9,923 nucleotides of DNA from Micrococcaceae bacterium (lineage in GTDB: Bacteria; Actinomycetota; Actinomycetes; Actinomycetales; Micrococcaceae): the NCBI GenBank assembly GCA_003486025.1, contig DNHA01000194.1, positions 3,411 through 13,333 on the forward strand. The letters are read 5' to 3'. The position numbers and the translations under genes were made by a program. Below the pieces are notes generated by a model that had not been told where the DNA came from, searched no databases, and saw only the letters and a list, made by a program, of their open reading frames with translations. This document shows positions 1-5,210 of the stretch, piece after piece. How positions within the stretch are numbered: position 1 is the first letter of the stretch; the number at the start of each line of letters is the position of its first letter.

Positions 1-174
1 GCCGGCTCGGGCTATGATCTGCGCCAGCTGATGCGCGACGGAATCAGCGACGAAGACTTGGCCAAGGCGCTGACCGGCCACTGGCGCAAACGCGATGACA
101 ATTACTCGGAGCTGCGCGCCGCGCTGACCCCCGGCAATCGCAAGCGTATCGAAATGTCCTACATCGGCGGCTAG
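1..174 (+). CDS. moaA: GTP 3',8-cyclase MoaA, C-terminal end (partial, 5' end outside window)
   Basis: The first frame is open from the window edge to a TAG stop and encodes 57 residues. They read AGSGYDLRQLMRDGIS early, then WRKRDDNYSELR, and end in EMSYIGG. The Met-x-x-Ile-Gly-Gly end with the C-terminal Gly-Gly, after a W-R-K-R-x-D-x-Y-S-E-x-R stretch, is typical of actinobacterial MoaA. MoaA is the radical-SAM enzyme that converts GTP to 3',8-cyclo-7,8-dihydro-GTP with MoaC as the next step in molybdopterin synthesis; its Gly-Gly tail is needed for activity. The radical-SAM cysteines lie outside the window, so the call rests on the tail alone. The stop codon overlaps the stop of the convergent gene by four bases (CTAG at 171-174). 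Confidence 0.8.
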   Translation, partial: AGSGYDLRQLMRDGISDEDLAKALTGHWRKRDDNYSELRAALTPGNRKRIEMSYIGG

Positions 175-731
175 GGGTTTTTCTTGGCCTTAAAACGCCG
201 CGCCGCACTTAGGGCTTCTGCTGCGACGATCTCGTAATTGGCCCGTCCCTGGGATAGAGGGATCGAATCTTCTCCGTACTTTTCGTAGGCGAGGTCGAGT
301 ATTTCGCTTGGGTCGTTGAGTCCCAAAGCGTTGACTAAATGTCCTAAGTCAAGAATGTCTTTGTCACGTTCAGCTGCCAGCTTCATGGCGGTCAATGTTG
401 GTAAATCTGCCAACTTGACGTGGGCAAGAACCGAATCTGGAGCAGCTGTCCAGCCGGCATTGTCGGGGATAAACGCAGCTGCACTCGAGTTCAGCCATTT
501 CTTAGGCAGCCCGAACTCCTTAGCCATTGCTCCGATGATTTCTTCCACTTCGGCTTGGTGCGAATAGTAGGCGTCGATATCTTCCGTAGCACGATCAATT
601 AGACCGTGAAGAAGCAGTGCTGAGCCCCCGACGACTCTAATACTCAAAGTGAGTTCACGTTCATTCATGCGCTTGTCGAGTTCTACAAGCAACTCAACGA
701 CTTGGAATCTTCTTATCCCTGCTCCACTCAT
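171..731 (-). CDS. Nucleotidyltransferase-fold protein (DUF6036/AbiEii-like), putative toxin-type partner of the HTH gene
   Basis: The product is 186 aa from the ATG at 731. Residues 33-53 read VVGGSALLLHG, then R-x-T-x-D-I-D. This is the signature of the minimal nucleotidyltransferase fold: the Gly-Gly-Ser loop (35-37) and paired acidic residues D51/D53 for metal binding. A later MKLAAERDKDILDL segment resembles the K...R.KD..DL motif of AbiEii/MenT/DUF6036 proteins. Members of the wider family act as toxins that modify tRNA or other substrates, but many DUF6036 proteins are uncharacterised. I chose the start at 731 because it forms an ATGA overlap with the stop of the upstream HTH gene and has AGGA five bases before it. 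A longer in-frame ATG at 761 would overlap that gene by 34 bases and is less likely. The 3' end overlaps moaA by four bases. The fold is fairly sure; the toxin role is inferred. Confidence 0.75.
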   Translation of the reverse strand: MSGAGIRRFQVVELLVELDKRMNERELTLSIRVVGGSALLLHGLIDRATEDIDAYYSHQAEVEEIIGAMAKEFGLPKKWLNSSAAAFIPDNAGWTAAPDSVLAHVKLADLPTLTAMKLAAERDKDILDLGHLVNALGLNDPSEILDLAYEKYGEDSIPLSQGRANYEIVAAEALSAARRFKAKKNP

Positions 732-1330
732 GTTGTTCCTAAGCTTCGTTCGCGTATCCAAACGTTCAGCTCTTGAAGTTCTCTAGGAGTTTCAGCGCGG
801 ATAACCTCCTTCATCTTTTCCCCTACTGGATACAACTTTTCCAATAGGAAAACAGGCTCCGCTGGACGCGTGATGTCTGCGGCCCACTGCGGGATTGGAG
901 TCCGAGTTTTATTCGCAATCCACTGAGTTAGTGCTGCCAGCGTCACCTGGTACTGAGCGTCTTCCAAGGCCGGCGACTTGTCCAAAAGTGGATGGCCTTG
1001 TTCTATGGACTCCGCGCAATACTCACTCACAAGACGTAGCGCATATTCGTAGTCCTGTGCATGGAGAGTCTGCTGGAAGTCGCGCGCTATTTCAGCACCC
1101 CGGTCGCGTATCAAGCGCAGTCCGGGCTCCTCGAAACCAAGCGTCTCCAGGACTTTGAGAACCAGCCCCAGAGCCACCGTCTCTTTTCCAGATTCCAGGT
1201 CAACGATGAACTTGCGCGAAACACCCACCGAACTGGCCAATGCAGCTTGAGTCAGGCCGAGAGCACCGCGCTGGGTGCGGATCTTGTCTGCCAAGCTGGC
1301 GGCTGTGAACGATGGGCTTTTCATATTCAA
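728..1330 (-). CDS. XRE-family helix-turn-helix protein, putative antitoxin/autoregulator
   Basis: The product is 200 aa. Residues about 12-66 form a Cro/CI-type helix-turn-helix (LGLTQAALASSVGVSRKFI, then LESGKETVALGLVLKVLETLG), close in style to HipB. Residues about 80-200 are an additional helical domain ending in MKEVIRAETPRELQEL and NVWIRERSL. The likely role is to bind DNA as a dimer and repress its own operon, with the nucleotidyltransferase gene overlapping its stop (ATGA at 728-731). The start at 1330 is TTG, preceded by GGTGA six bases away. A possible ATG two codons later (1324) has that motif 12 bases away. The GGTGA lies inside a perfect 20-base palindrome at 1334-1353, so a bound repressor would cover the start region. 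Pairing with the nucleotidyltransferase suggests an antitoxin, but no known antitoxin is recognised with certainty. Confidence 0.75.
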   Translation of the reverse strand: MNMKSPSFTAASLADKIRTQRGALGLTQAALASSVGVSRKFIVDLESGKETVALGLVLKVLETLGFEEPGLRLIRDRGAEIARDFQQTLHAQDYEYALRLVSEYCAESIEQGHPLLDKSPALEDAQYQVTLAALTQWIANKTRTPIPQWAADITRPAEPVFLLEKLYPVGEKMKEVIRAETPRELQELNVWIRERSLGTT

Positions 1331-1333
1331 ATC

Positions 1334-1353
1334 ATGTCACCGTACGGTGACAT
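1334..1353. promoter_or_regulatory. Perfect 20-base palindrome, candidate operator of the HTH/nucleotidyltransferase operon
   Basis: ATGTCACCGTACGGTGACAT is fully self-complementary. It lies directly before the TTG start of the HTH gene and includes its putative ribosome-binding GGTGA. It is within the 56-base gap between the DinB stop and the HTH start, which is where an XRE-type autoregulator would be expected to bind. Repressor identity is inferred from position. Confidence 0.6.
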
Positions 1354-1386
1354 TGTCGATAGGTCGAGGTGAGGTGGTATCCCGTG

Positions 1387-1932
1387 CTAGCCCATCGTTT
1401 TCTGCCCGTCCAATGATTCGCGGATGATGTCCGCATGCCCACAATGCTGGGTGGTTTCGGAGATGATGTGCAGCAAGGTGCGGCGTACCGACCAGTGGGT
1501 GTCGACGAACCACGGAGCCGACGGAAGCTCATGCACGGTGTCCAGGTCTACCTGAGCAAGCAGTGCATCGGTGCGGTCGGCAATCTGCGCATAGTTTTCC
1601 AGCAGCGCATCCAGGGTTTCACCGGACTGCATGTGGAATTCGTTGTGGAAGGCTTCGAATGCTTCTGGTGGCATCTGGCTGAAATCCGCTCCGTCCCAGG
1701 CCATGGCGGCTCGGCCCTTGACGATGAATTTCTGCCACTGCTCTTCCACGGCATTCACATGCTTGATCAATCCGCCAAGGGTCAGCTCGCTGGCCGTAGT
1801 GCGCTGCACAGCTTGCTCGTCGGTCAAACCTTGGACAGTGAACCGCAGGAAATGCCGGGCATTGGCCAGGGCCTGGAACAGGTCGGCGCGCTCGCCGCTC
1901 AGGGTGGTGCTGGTGATGGCCATGGTGCTCAT
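1387..1932 (-). CDS. DinB family (DUF664-type) four-helix metal-binding protein
   Basis: The product is 181 aa, a usual length for DUF664/DinB proteins. LTLGGLIKHVNAVEEQW contains the first conserved His (H58). The C-terminal RTLLHIISETTQHCGHADIIRE carries H155, H163 and H166, matching the HxGHAD(I/L)xRExxDG pattern of the DinB/DUF664 four-helix bundle. These proteins bind a divalent metal through a His triad. Actinobacterial relatives include mycothiol- and bacillithiol-dependent transferases, but most are unassigned, so the substrate is unknown. A strong AGGAGG lies five bases upstream of the ATG at 1932, which fixes the start. The gene diverges from a WYL-domain regulator with 104 bases between them, a common pairing for this family. 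A palindrome in that gap could control both. Confidence 0.85.
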   Translation of the reverse strand: MSTMAITSTTLSGERADLFQALANARHFLRFTVQGLTDEQAVQRTTASELTLGGLIKHVNAVEEQWQKFIVKGRAAMAWDGADFSQMPPEAFEAFHNEFHMQSGETLDALLENYAQIADRTDALLAQVDLDTVHELPSAPWFVDTHWSVRRTLLHIISETTQHCGHADIIRESLDGQKTMG

Positions 1933-1959
1933 AATTGCCTCCTGGCATAAGCTGCAGCC

Positions 1960-1981
1960 GGTATTTCCAGCTGGTAATACC
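1960..1981. promoter_or_regulatory. Near-perfect 22-base palindrome between DinB and WYL genes, candidate operator
   Basis: The arms GGTATT and AATACC flank a palindromic CCAGCTGG core, separated by one T on each side. Only that T/T pair breaks the symmetry. The site lies in the 104-base divergent intergenic region, 28 bases from the DinB start and 56 bases from the WYL start. It fits a dimeric regulator, and the WYL protein next door is the natural candidate. I saw no convincing -35/-10 pair to place promoters around it. Confidence 0.5.
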
Positions 1982-2036
1982 CAGAATATGAGTGATAAGT
2001 GCCAGTTTTTGTCCTAAATCAAGGCAGACTTACTGC

Positions 2037-2993
2037 ATGAGTACCAGCACCAGATTTTTGCGTTTGCTCTCCTTGCTGCAGACCCATCGTTATTGGTCCG
2101 GAGACGAGCTCGCCGAACGCCTGGGTGTCAGTTTGCGCACCGTTCGCCGGGACATTGGCCGGCTGCGCGAACTGGGATATCCGGTGCAGGCTGATCGTGG
2201 CGTCGGCGGTGGCTACCAGTTGGTTTCCGGCACCGCGCTTCCACCGTTGGTGCTTGACGACGAGGAAGCCGTGGCACTGGTAGTCGCGCTGCAGTCCACC
2301 GTTCATGCAGGATCTTCCACGCTAGCCGAGGCCGCGTTGCGGGCAATGGGAAAAATCGTGCCGGTACTTCCAGCCAGGTTGCGGCAGCGGGCGCAGGCAC
2401 TGACCACGAGCACCGTCCCGCTCAATTCCCAATCCTCCGCACCGGATCCGGTGGATCCGGCGGTACTGGTGGCTTTGGCCCAGGCCTGCCGCGATCATGA
2501 GCGAATCGCATTCGACTACAAGGATGCCAAGGGAGCAGCAAGTTCACGCCGAGTAGAACCGGCCCAGCTGGTGAACGTGGGCAACCGCTACTACCTGGTG
2601 GCCTTTGATCTGGATCGCGATGATTGGCGCAGCTTTCGAGTGGACCGTGCGCAGAACCCCTCACCAAGGGCGTTGCGGTTTACGCCCAAACAAGTGCCCG
2701 GTGGTGATGCGGCTGGTTTTGTACGAGCTGGACTGCGCCGGAGCGGCCATCCCGGGGTTAGCGCTCGGATTCACGCCAGCGTCGAAAAACTGGAGCCATT
2801 GATCGGCCGCTGGTTTCAGATCCAGCAGACCGACGCGGACAGTTGCCTCGTGAGCACCGAGAATATGGATCTGCGCTGGGCTGCGTTCGGACTGGCGATG
2901 AGTGAGTCGAGGGTCAGCGAGGTTCAGCCAAAGGAACTCCGAAAACTGCTCGATTCGTGGTCAAAGAATTTGGTACAGGGCTCCGAAGAGTAA
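2037..2993 (+). CDS. WYL-domain transcriptional regulator (YafY/PafBC-like, DeoR-type HTH)
   Basis: The product is 318 aa from the ATG at 2037. Residues about 5-60 form a winged HTH of HTH_11/DeoR type: RFLRLLSLLQTHRYWSGDEL, then LGVSLRTVRRDIGRLRELGY, with a VGGGYQL wing. After a linker comes a WYL domain (ACRDHERIAFDYKD to the RYYLVAFDLDRDDWRSFRVDR segment), then a WCX-like C-terminal domain with SARIHASVEKLEPLIGRW. WYL domains sense ligands such as single-stranded nucleic acid or small molecules and control DNA binding of the HTH. An in-frame GTG at 1992 would add 15 residues, but these do not resemble the family's N-terminus and have no ribosome site. The ATG at 2037 sits where HTH_11 proteins normally begin, although its ribosome site is weak (AAGG about 13 bases away). 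The gene faces the DinB gene and probably regulates it and itself. Confidence 0.88.
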   Translation: MSTSTRFLRLLSLLQTHRYWSGDELAERLGVSLRTVRRDIGRLRELGYPVQADRGVGGGYQLVSGTALPPLVLDDEEAVALVVALQSTVHAGSSTLAEAALRAMGKIVPVLPARLRQRAQALTTSTVPLNSQSSAPDPVDPAVLVALAQACRDHERIAFDYKDAKGAASSRRVEPAQLVNVGNRYYLVAFDLDRDDWRSFRVDRAQNPSPRALRFTPKQVPGGDAAGFVRAGLRRSGHPGVSARIHASVEKLEPLIGRWFQIQQTDADSCLVSTENMDLRWAAFGLAMSESRVSEVQPKELRKLLDSWSKNLVQGSEE

Positions 2994-3246
2994 CGGTGGA
3001 TTGCAATGCTCAAAGTTGTTGAAGATGAGCAAATCCGCCATTCGCGGATCAACAAGCCCTCGCCCTGTTGCGTCTAGCGATTTCGGTGCGCAACTACGTT
3101 CACCCCTCGTAGATTGAGAGCCGATATTTTTGATTATGTCAAGTAGAAAAGGCCTTATTTGCTTCCACCGCACATAACGAACTTTCGGGTAATGCCCCGC
3201 TTTGATCCTCCGACTCCCTGTCAGTCAGGCTGGCACCTAGTTAAAC
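2994..3246. other. Intergenic region between WYL gene and leftward unit; no gene seen
   Basis: These 253 bases separate two convergent genes. None of the short open frames has a ribosome site or recognisable protein. The only structure is a compound inverted repeat at 3016-3055 close behind the WYL stop. Confidence 0.5.
3016..3055 (+). terminator. Compound inverted repeat behind WYL gene, possible weak terminator
   Basis: An inner stem ATCCGC/GCGGAT (3033-3038 and 3044-3049, loop of five) is nested in an outer stem TTGTTGA/TCAACAA (3016-3022 and 3049-3055, sharing one T). It starts 22 bases after the WYL stop. No U-tract follows, so factor-independent termination is doubtful. Confidence 0.25.
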
Positions 3247-3281
3247 GAGAGGAACCCCTAGCGTTGCTAGGGATTCCTCTC
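3247..3281 (-). terminator. Strong hairpin terminator of the leftward secreted-protein/membrane-protein unit
   Basis: The arms at 3247-3262 (GAGAGGAACCCCTAGC) and 3266-3281 form a 16-bp stem with a three-base loop. There is one imperfect pair, which is a U-G wobble when read on the minus strand. The hairpin begins 15 bases after the stop of the 99-aa membrane protein gene. The following minus-strand bases, GTTTAACT, give only a short U-run. It may work from both sides, also ending any transcript reading through from the WYL gene. Confidence 0.65.
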
Positions 3282-3296
3282 CAGTCAAAACAGTTG

Positions 3297-3596
3297 CTAC
3301 TGCTGAGTACTATCCATACTCTTGGCCAACGCTCGGCGCAAGATGTACCCAACCACCAGCGGAACGCCTGCCATCAGTGTGTATTGCAACCACAGTGGGT
3401 TGATCAGTGCAGGCTCAACGAGAATGAATGCGGTGCAGACGGCCACGAAAAGCATCACGAGCGCGGTGAGTGCCACCGATGTCGCGCTCTCGTTGTCGGA
3501 TTCTGGCCCGGTCTCGTGTAGGCCGGCAATGAAAAACCCAAGCAGGAATGTGGAAACCACGATCCCGATGGCTGCTAGAAAGGTCATGAACTCCAT
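3297..3596 (-). CDS. Small three-TM membrane protein, paralogue of the protein at 6715-7029
   Basis: The product is 99 aa with three hydrophobic segments at about 5-26, 41-60 and 70-86. A polar acidic loop (HETGPESDNESAT) lies between the first two, and INPLW at 65-69 precedes the third. The C-terminus is RRALAKSMDSTQQ. I do not recognise a named family. It aligns without gaps over residues 1-88 with the protein at 6715-7029, sharing FLAA, TF.LGF..AG, INPLW, Y72, G77, P79 and GYI; I count about 37 identities. The ATG at 3596 has AGG about six bases upstream and matches the paralogue's start exactly, which supports it over the ATG three codons later. The gene lies 48 bases behind the secreted-protein gene, likely in one transcript, and ends before a strong hairpin. 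Function is unknown; a membrane partner, immunity or assembly role for the exported protein is a guess. Confidence 0.72.
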   Translation of the reverse strand: MEFMTFLAAIGIVVSTFLLGFFIAGLHETGPESDNESATSVALTALVMLFVAVCTAFILVEPALINPLWLQYTLMAGVPLVVGYILRRALAKSMDSTQQ

Positions 3597-3644
3597 GGTT
3601 ACCTAACTTTCCCGTTTGGATGTGTGCTCGCAGTCATCAGATCG

Positions 3645-4661
3645 CTATCTTCGTTTTAGGAGATCATAGCAGGATCCCAGACCGAGGATTTGGAAAACTG
3701 TCGACCCGATTTTGGTGAAGAATTCTTCAAGTGCGCTAATCTGCGCTTTCGTCAGTGATGACTTTTTCTTGACGTACTTTTTGAGTTTGTCAACGACCGA
3801 TTTCACAGTACCACCGAGTTTGTTATAGGCCTTTATAACGCTCTTCGTTGACTTGATGATCTTGTCGGCCTTAGCAAAAGCCTTTATGACCTTGGCAGCG
3901 CCAACCGCAAGGCTTGCAATTTCAGCAACGCACAAAGCTGAAGTTCCAATGGTCCACCAAATACTTGGGTCGGAGACGACCGGAAAGACTGCCCCGTCGG
4001 TGTCTACTACCTGGGTTATTATTTTGTCATCGATGACGAATTTCGTTGGCAGATTCTTACCGTTTGCGTCGATCGACCACGGTGTTTCTGCTATCGCAAG
4101 CACCTCGGCATCCTTGCCCTTAAGCTCCAGGCTTCCGTCCTCTTGGATTTTCCATTTTGAACCTGCTGGAATATCGGTTTTTATCTGGAAGCTGTGCTCA
4201 TCGGTTCCCTGTTCGATGACGTTGACGATCTGAATCGCGCCATCCTCGGTAACCTGTGCGTGGAAGGTTTCCCCGTCAGAACCTGAGAACGTGCCTACAG
4301 CTCCTTCGGCTTCGGTCAGCTCAGCTCCAGGAAGTACTAAAGAGATCTCCTGCCCGCCGTCAAATGCCAAAGAGGTGATCGATTGGTCCTCGTCGGTTGG
4401 CATCGTGGTTATTGCATTGTCTGAAACAACTTCACCTTCGAGGGAAGTTGCTGATTCGGGAATCAGCGTGGAGATTTTTGACTGCGCCGATGTGCTCAAC
4501 CCAGGCGTACCAGCCACAACCTCAGTTGCGTCGATATACTCAACTGACGGTTGTTCTATTTCGGTTGCGGGTGCTGCGTTCGCCATCCCTGAGGTAGATA
4601 ACACGACGGCTGCAGAAGCCACCGCAGCTATCAACAGGTTCGACCATTTCTTTTTGGGCAA
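3645..4661 (-). CDS. Secreted protein, Sec signal peptide, acidic beta-type N-terminal part and Lys-rich helical C-terminus
   Basis: The product is 338 aa. The signal peptide has the classic order MPKKKW, then a hydrophobic core (residues 9-22), then a likely cleavage after ANA or NAA (residues 29-30). Mature residues to about 231 are acidic and rich in Val/Thr/Gly, suggesting beta structure, and end in ETPWSIDANGKNLPTKFVID and FPVVSDPSIWW. From memory, the PW..DANGK...PT and PVV.DPxWW motifs recur in exported actinobacterial proteins of unknown function. Residues 232-338 are helical: a hydrophobic stretch, then residues 257-305 with 16 Lys and two Asp. C244 and C331 could form a disulfide. 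The start is TTG at 4661, behind GGGGGAG; no in-frame ATG or GTG lies nearby. The gene leads a leftward unit with the three-TM gene behind it. The amphipathic cationic C-terminus allows a membrane-active role, but this is unproven. Confidence 0.72.
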   Translation of the reverse strand: MPKKKWSNLLIAAVASAAVVLSTSGMANAAPATEIEQPSVEYIDATEVVAGTPGLSTSAQSKISTLIPESATSLEGEVVSDNAITTMPTDEDQSITSLAFDGGQEISLVLPGAELTEAEGAVGTFSGSDGETFHAQVTEDGAIQIVNVIEQGTDEHSFQIKTDIPAGSKWKIQEDGSLELKGKDAEVLAIAETPWSIDANGKNLPTKFVIDDKIITQVVDTDGAVFPVVSDPSIWWTIGTSALCVAEIASLAVGAAKVIKAFAKADKIIKSTKSVIKAYNKLGGTVKSVVDKLKKYVKKKSSLTKAQISALEEFFTKIGSTVFQILGLGSCYDLLKRR

Positions 4662-4726
4662 AACTCCCCCTACATTTGTTGAAGAACTGTGGACTTCAAG
4701 GAGATGTTTTTGGGTTCTTGGGCGCG

Positions 4727-4738
4727 TTTGACGTCAAA
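4727..4738. promoter_or_regulatory. TTTGACGTCAAA palindrome upstream of the secreted-protein gene
   Basis: This is a perfect 12-base palindrome, 65 bases upstream of the TTG start at 4661. Its position would suit an operator of the leftward unit. A palindrome of this length can occur by chance. Confidence 0.25.
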
Positions 4739-4779
4739 ATCCTTGACTTAAATATTCCACCCTGTGGCCTATTCTCGAC

Positions 4780-4809
4780 TTGATAAAGGTTAGCTTCCCA
4801 GAATATAAA
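4780..4809 (+). promoter_or_regulatory. Candidate promoter TTGATA-18-TATAAA (rightward)
   Basis: TTGATA at 4780-4785 and TATAAA at 4804-4809 are spaced 18 bases apart, each with one or two departures from consensus. Transcription would begin near 4816 and leave an untranslated leader of almost 400 bases before the surface-protein gene. Confidence 0.35.
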
Positions 4810-5062
4810 TCGTTTGTAAATAGGCCTTTGGGGAAAGTTTTAAAATCTTCTGGGCTACCGTAAACCGGAACGATCAGGTCACTGATTAGACCTAATCTGA
4901 AAACCTTGCCGCAATCTTGTATAAACCGAGGATCAACGCCTCCTCACTGTCGTACGTTGTGGTCATAGCGCCACCAGGTTGATCCTTGTAAATTATGCGT
5001 CAATGGTCGACGATATCCGGTCACCTGTCATTAGCCGCGCATCATGGCCGGCGATGAGGGAC

Positions 5063-5091
5063 TTTTCAGCCATAAATAAATACGCTAAATT
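5063..5091 (+). promoter_or_regulatory. Candidate promoter TTTTCA-17-TAAATT for the surface-protein gene
   Basis: TTTTCA (5063-5068) and TAAATT (5086-5091) are spaced exactly 17 bases in an AT-rich stretch. Each hexamer matches consensus at four of six positions. Transcription would start near 5098, right at the hairpin 5101-5121. Confidence 0.3.
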
Positions 5092-5100
5092 GATGTTTCA

Positions 5101-5121
5101 CATGCATTCACCGAATGCGTG
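5101..5121 (+). promoter_or_regulatory. Nine-base-pair hairpin/inverted repeat in the leader of the surface-protein gene
   Basis: CATGCATTC (5101-5109) and GAATGCGTG (5113-5121) are separated by ACC and pair along nine bases with one G-U. The repeat sits just after the candidate promoter at 5063-5091. It could be an operator or a stabilising 5' hairpin. Confidence 0.35.
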
Positions 5122-5210
5122 GCAGGCCTTGGAGACCTCCTCTGATCCGTCGTGACGGTTACGAATTCCAGCCGACGCACCGATATTTTCTGCATAGAAC
5201 CAGGAACCAC

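Larger units (their letters stand above)
4662..5210. other. 549-base divergent intergenic region with promoters and several inverted repeats
   Basis: This region lies between the starts of the secreted protein (leftward) and the LAXTG surface protein (rightward). It is visibly richer in A/T than the genes around it, mainly at 4740-4930 and 5060-5100. I found two rightward promoter-like pairs, a TTTGACGTCAAA palindrome, a GATTAG-AC-CTAATC inverted repeat (4884-4897) and a hairpin at 5101-5121. Two 20-codon frames exist, starting at 4996 and 5093, but neither has a ribosome site and I do not call them genes. No convincing leftward promoter was found by eye. Confidence 0.6.

Noticed and set aside
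732..761. Longer start of the nucleotidyltransferase at 761
   Set aside because: The ATGA overlap and AGGA before 731 give a better start; the extra ten residues precede the conserved part.
1435..1950. 171-codon open frame on the plus strand
   Set aside because: It lies antisense over the DinB gene, has no ribosome site and shows no domain; the DinB frame has conserved motifs and a strong AGGAGG.
1992..2036. GTG start of the WYL regulator
   Set aside because: It has no ribosome site and adds residues foreign to the family; the HTH begins properly from 2037.
5093..5155. Twenty-codon leader-peptide frame before the surface-protein gene
   Set aside because: It has no ribosome site, no run of one amino acid as in attenuation peptides, and overlaps the hairpin at 5101-5121.
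5115..5210. Longer N-terminus of the surface protein from the upstream start at 5115
   Set aside because: The added 32 residues are basic and would bury the signal peptide, and the ATG at 5211 has AGGA at good spacing.
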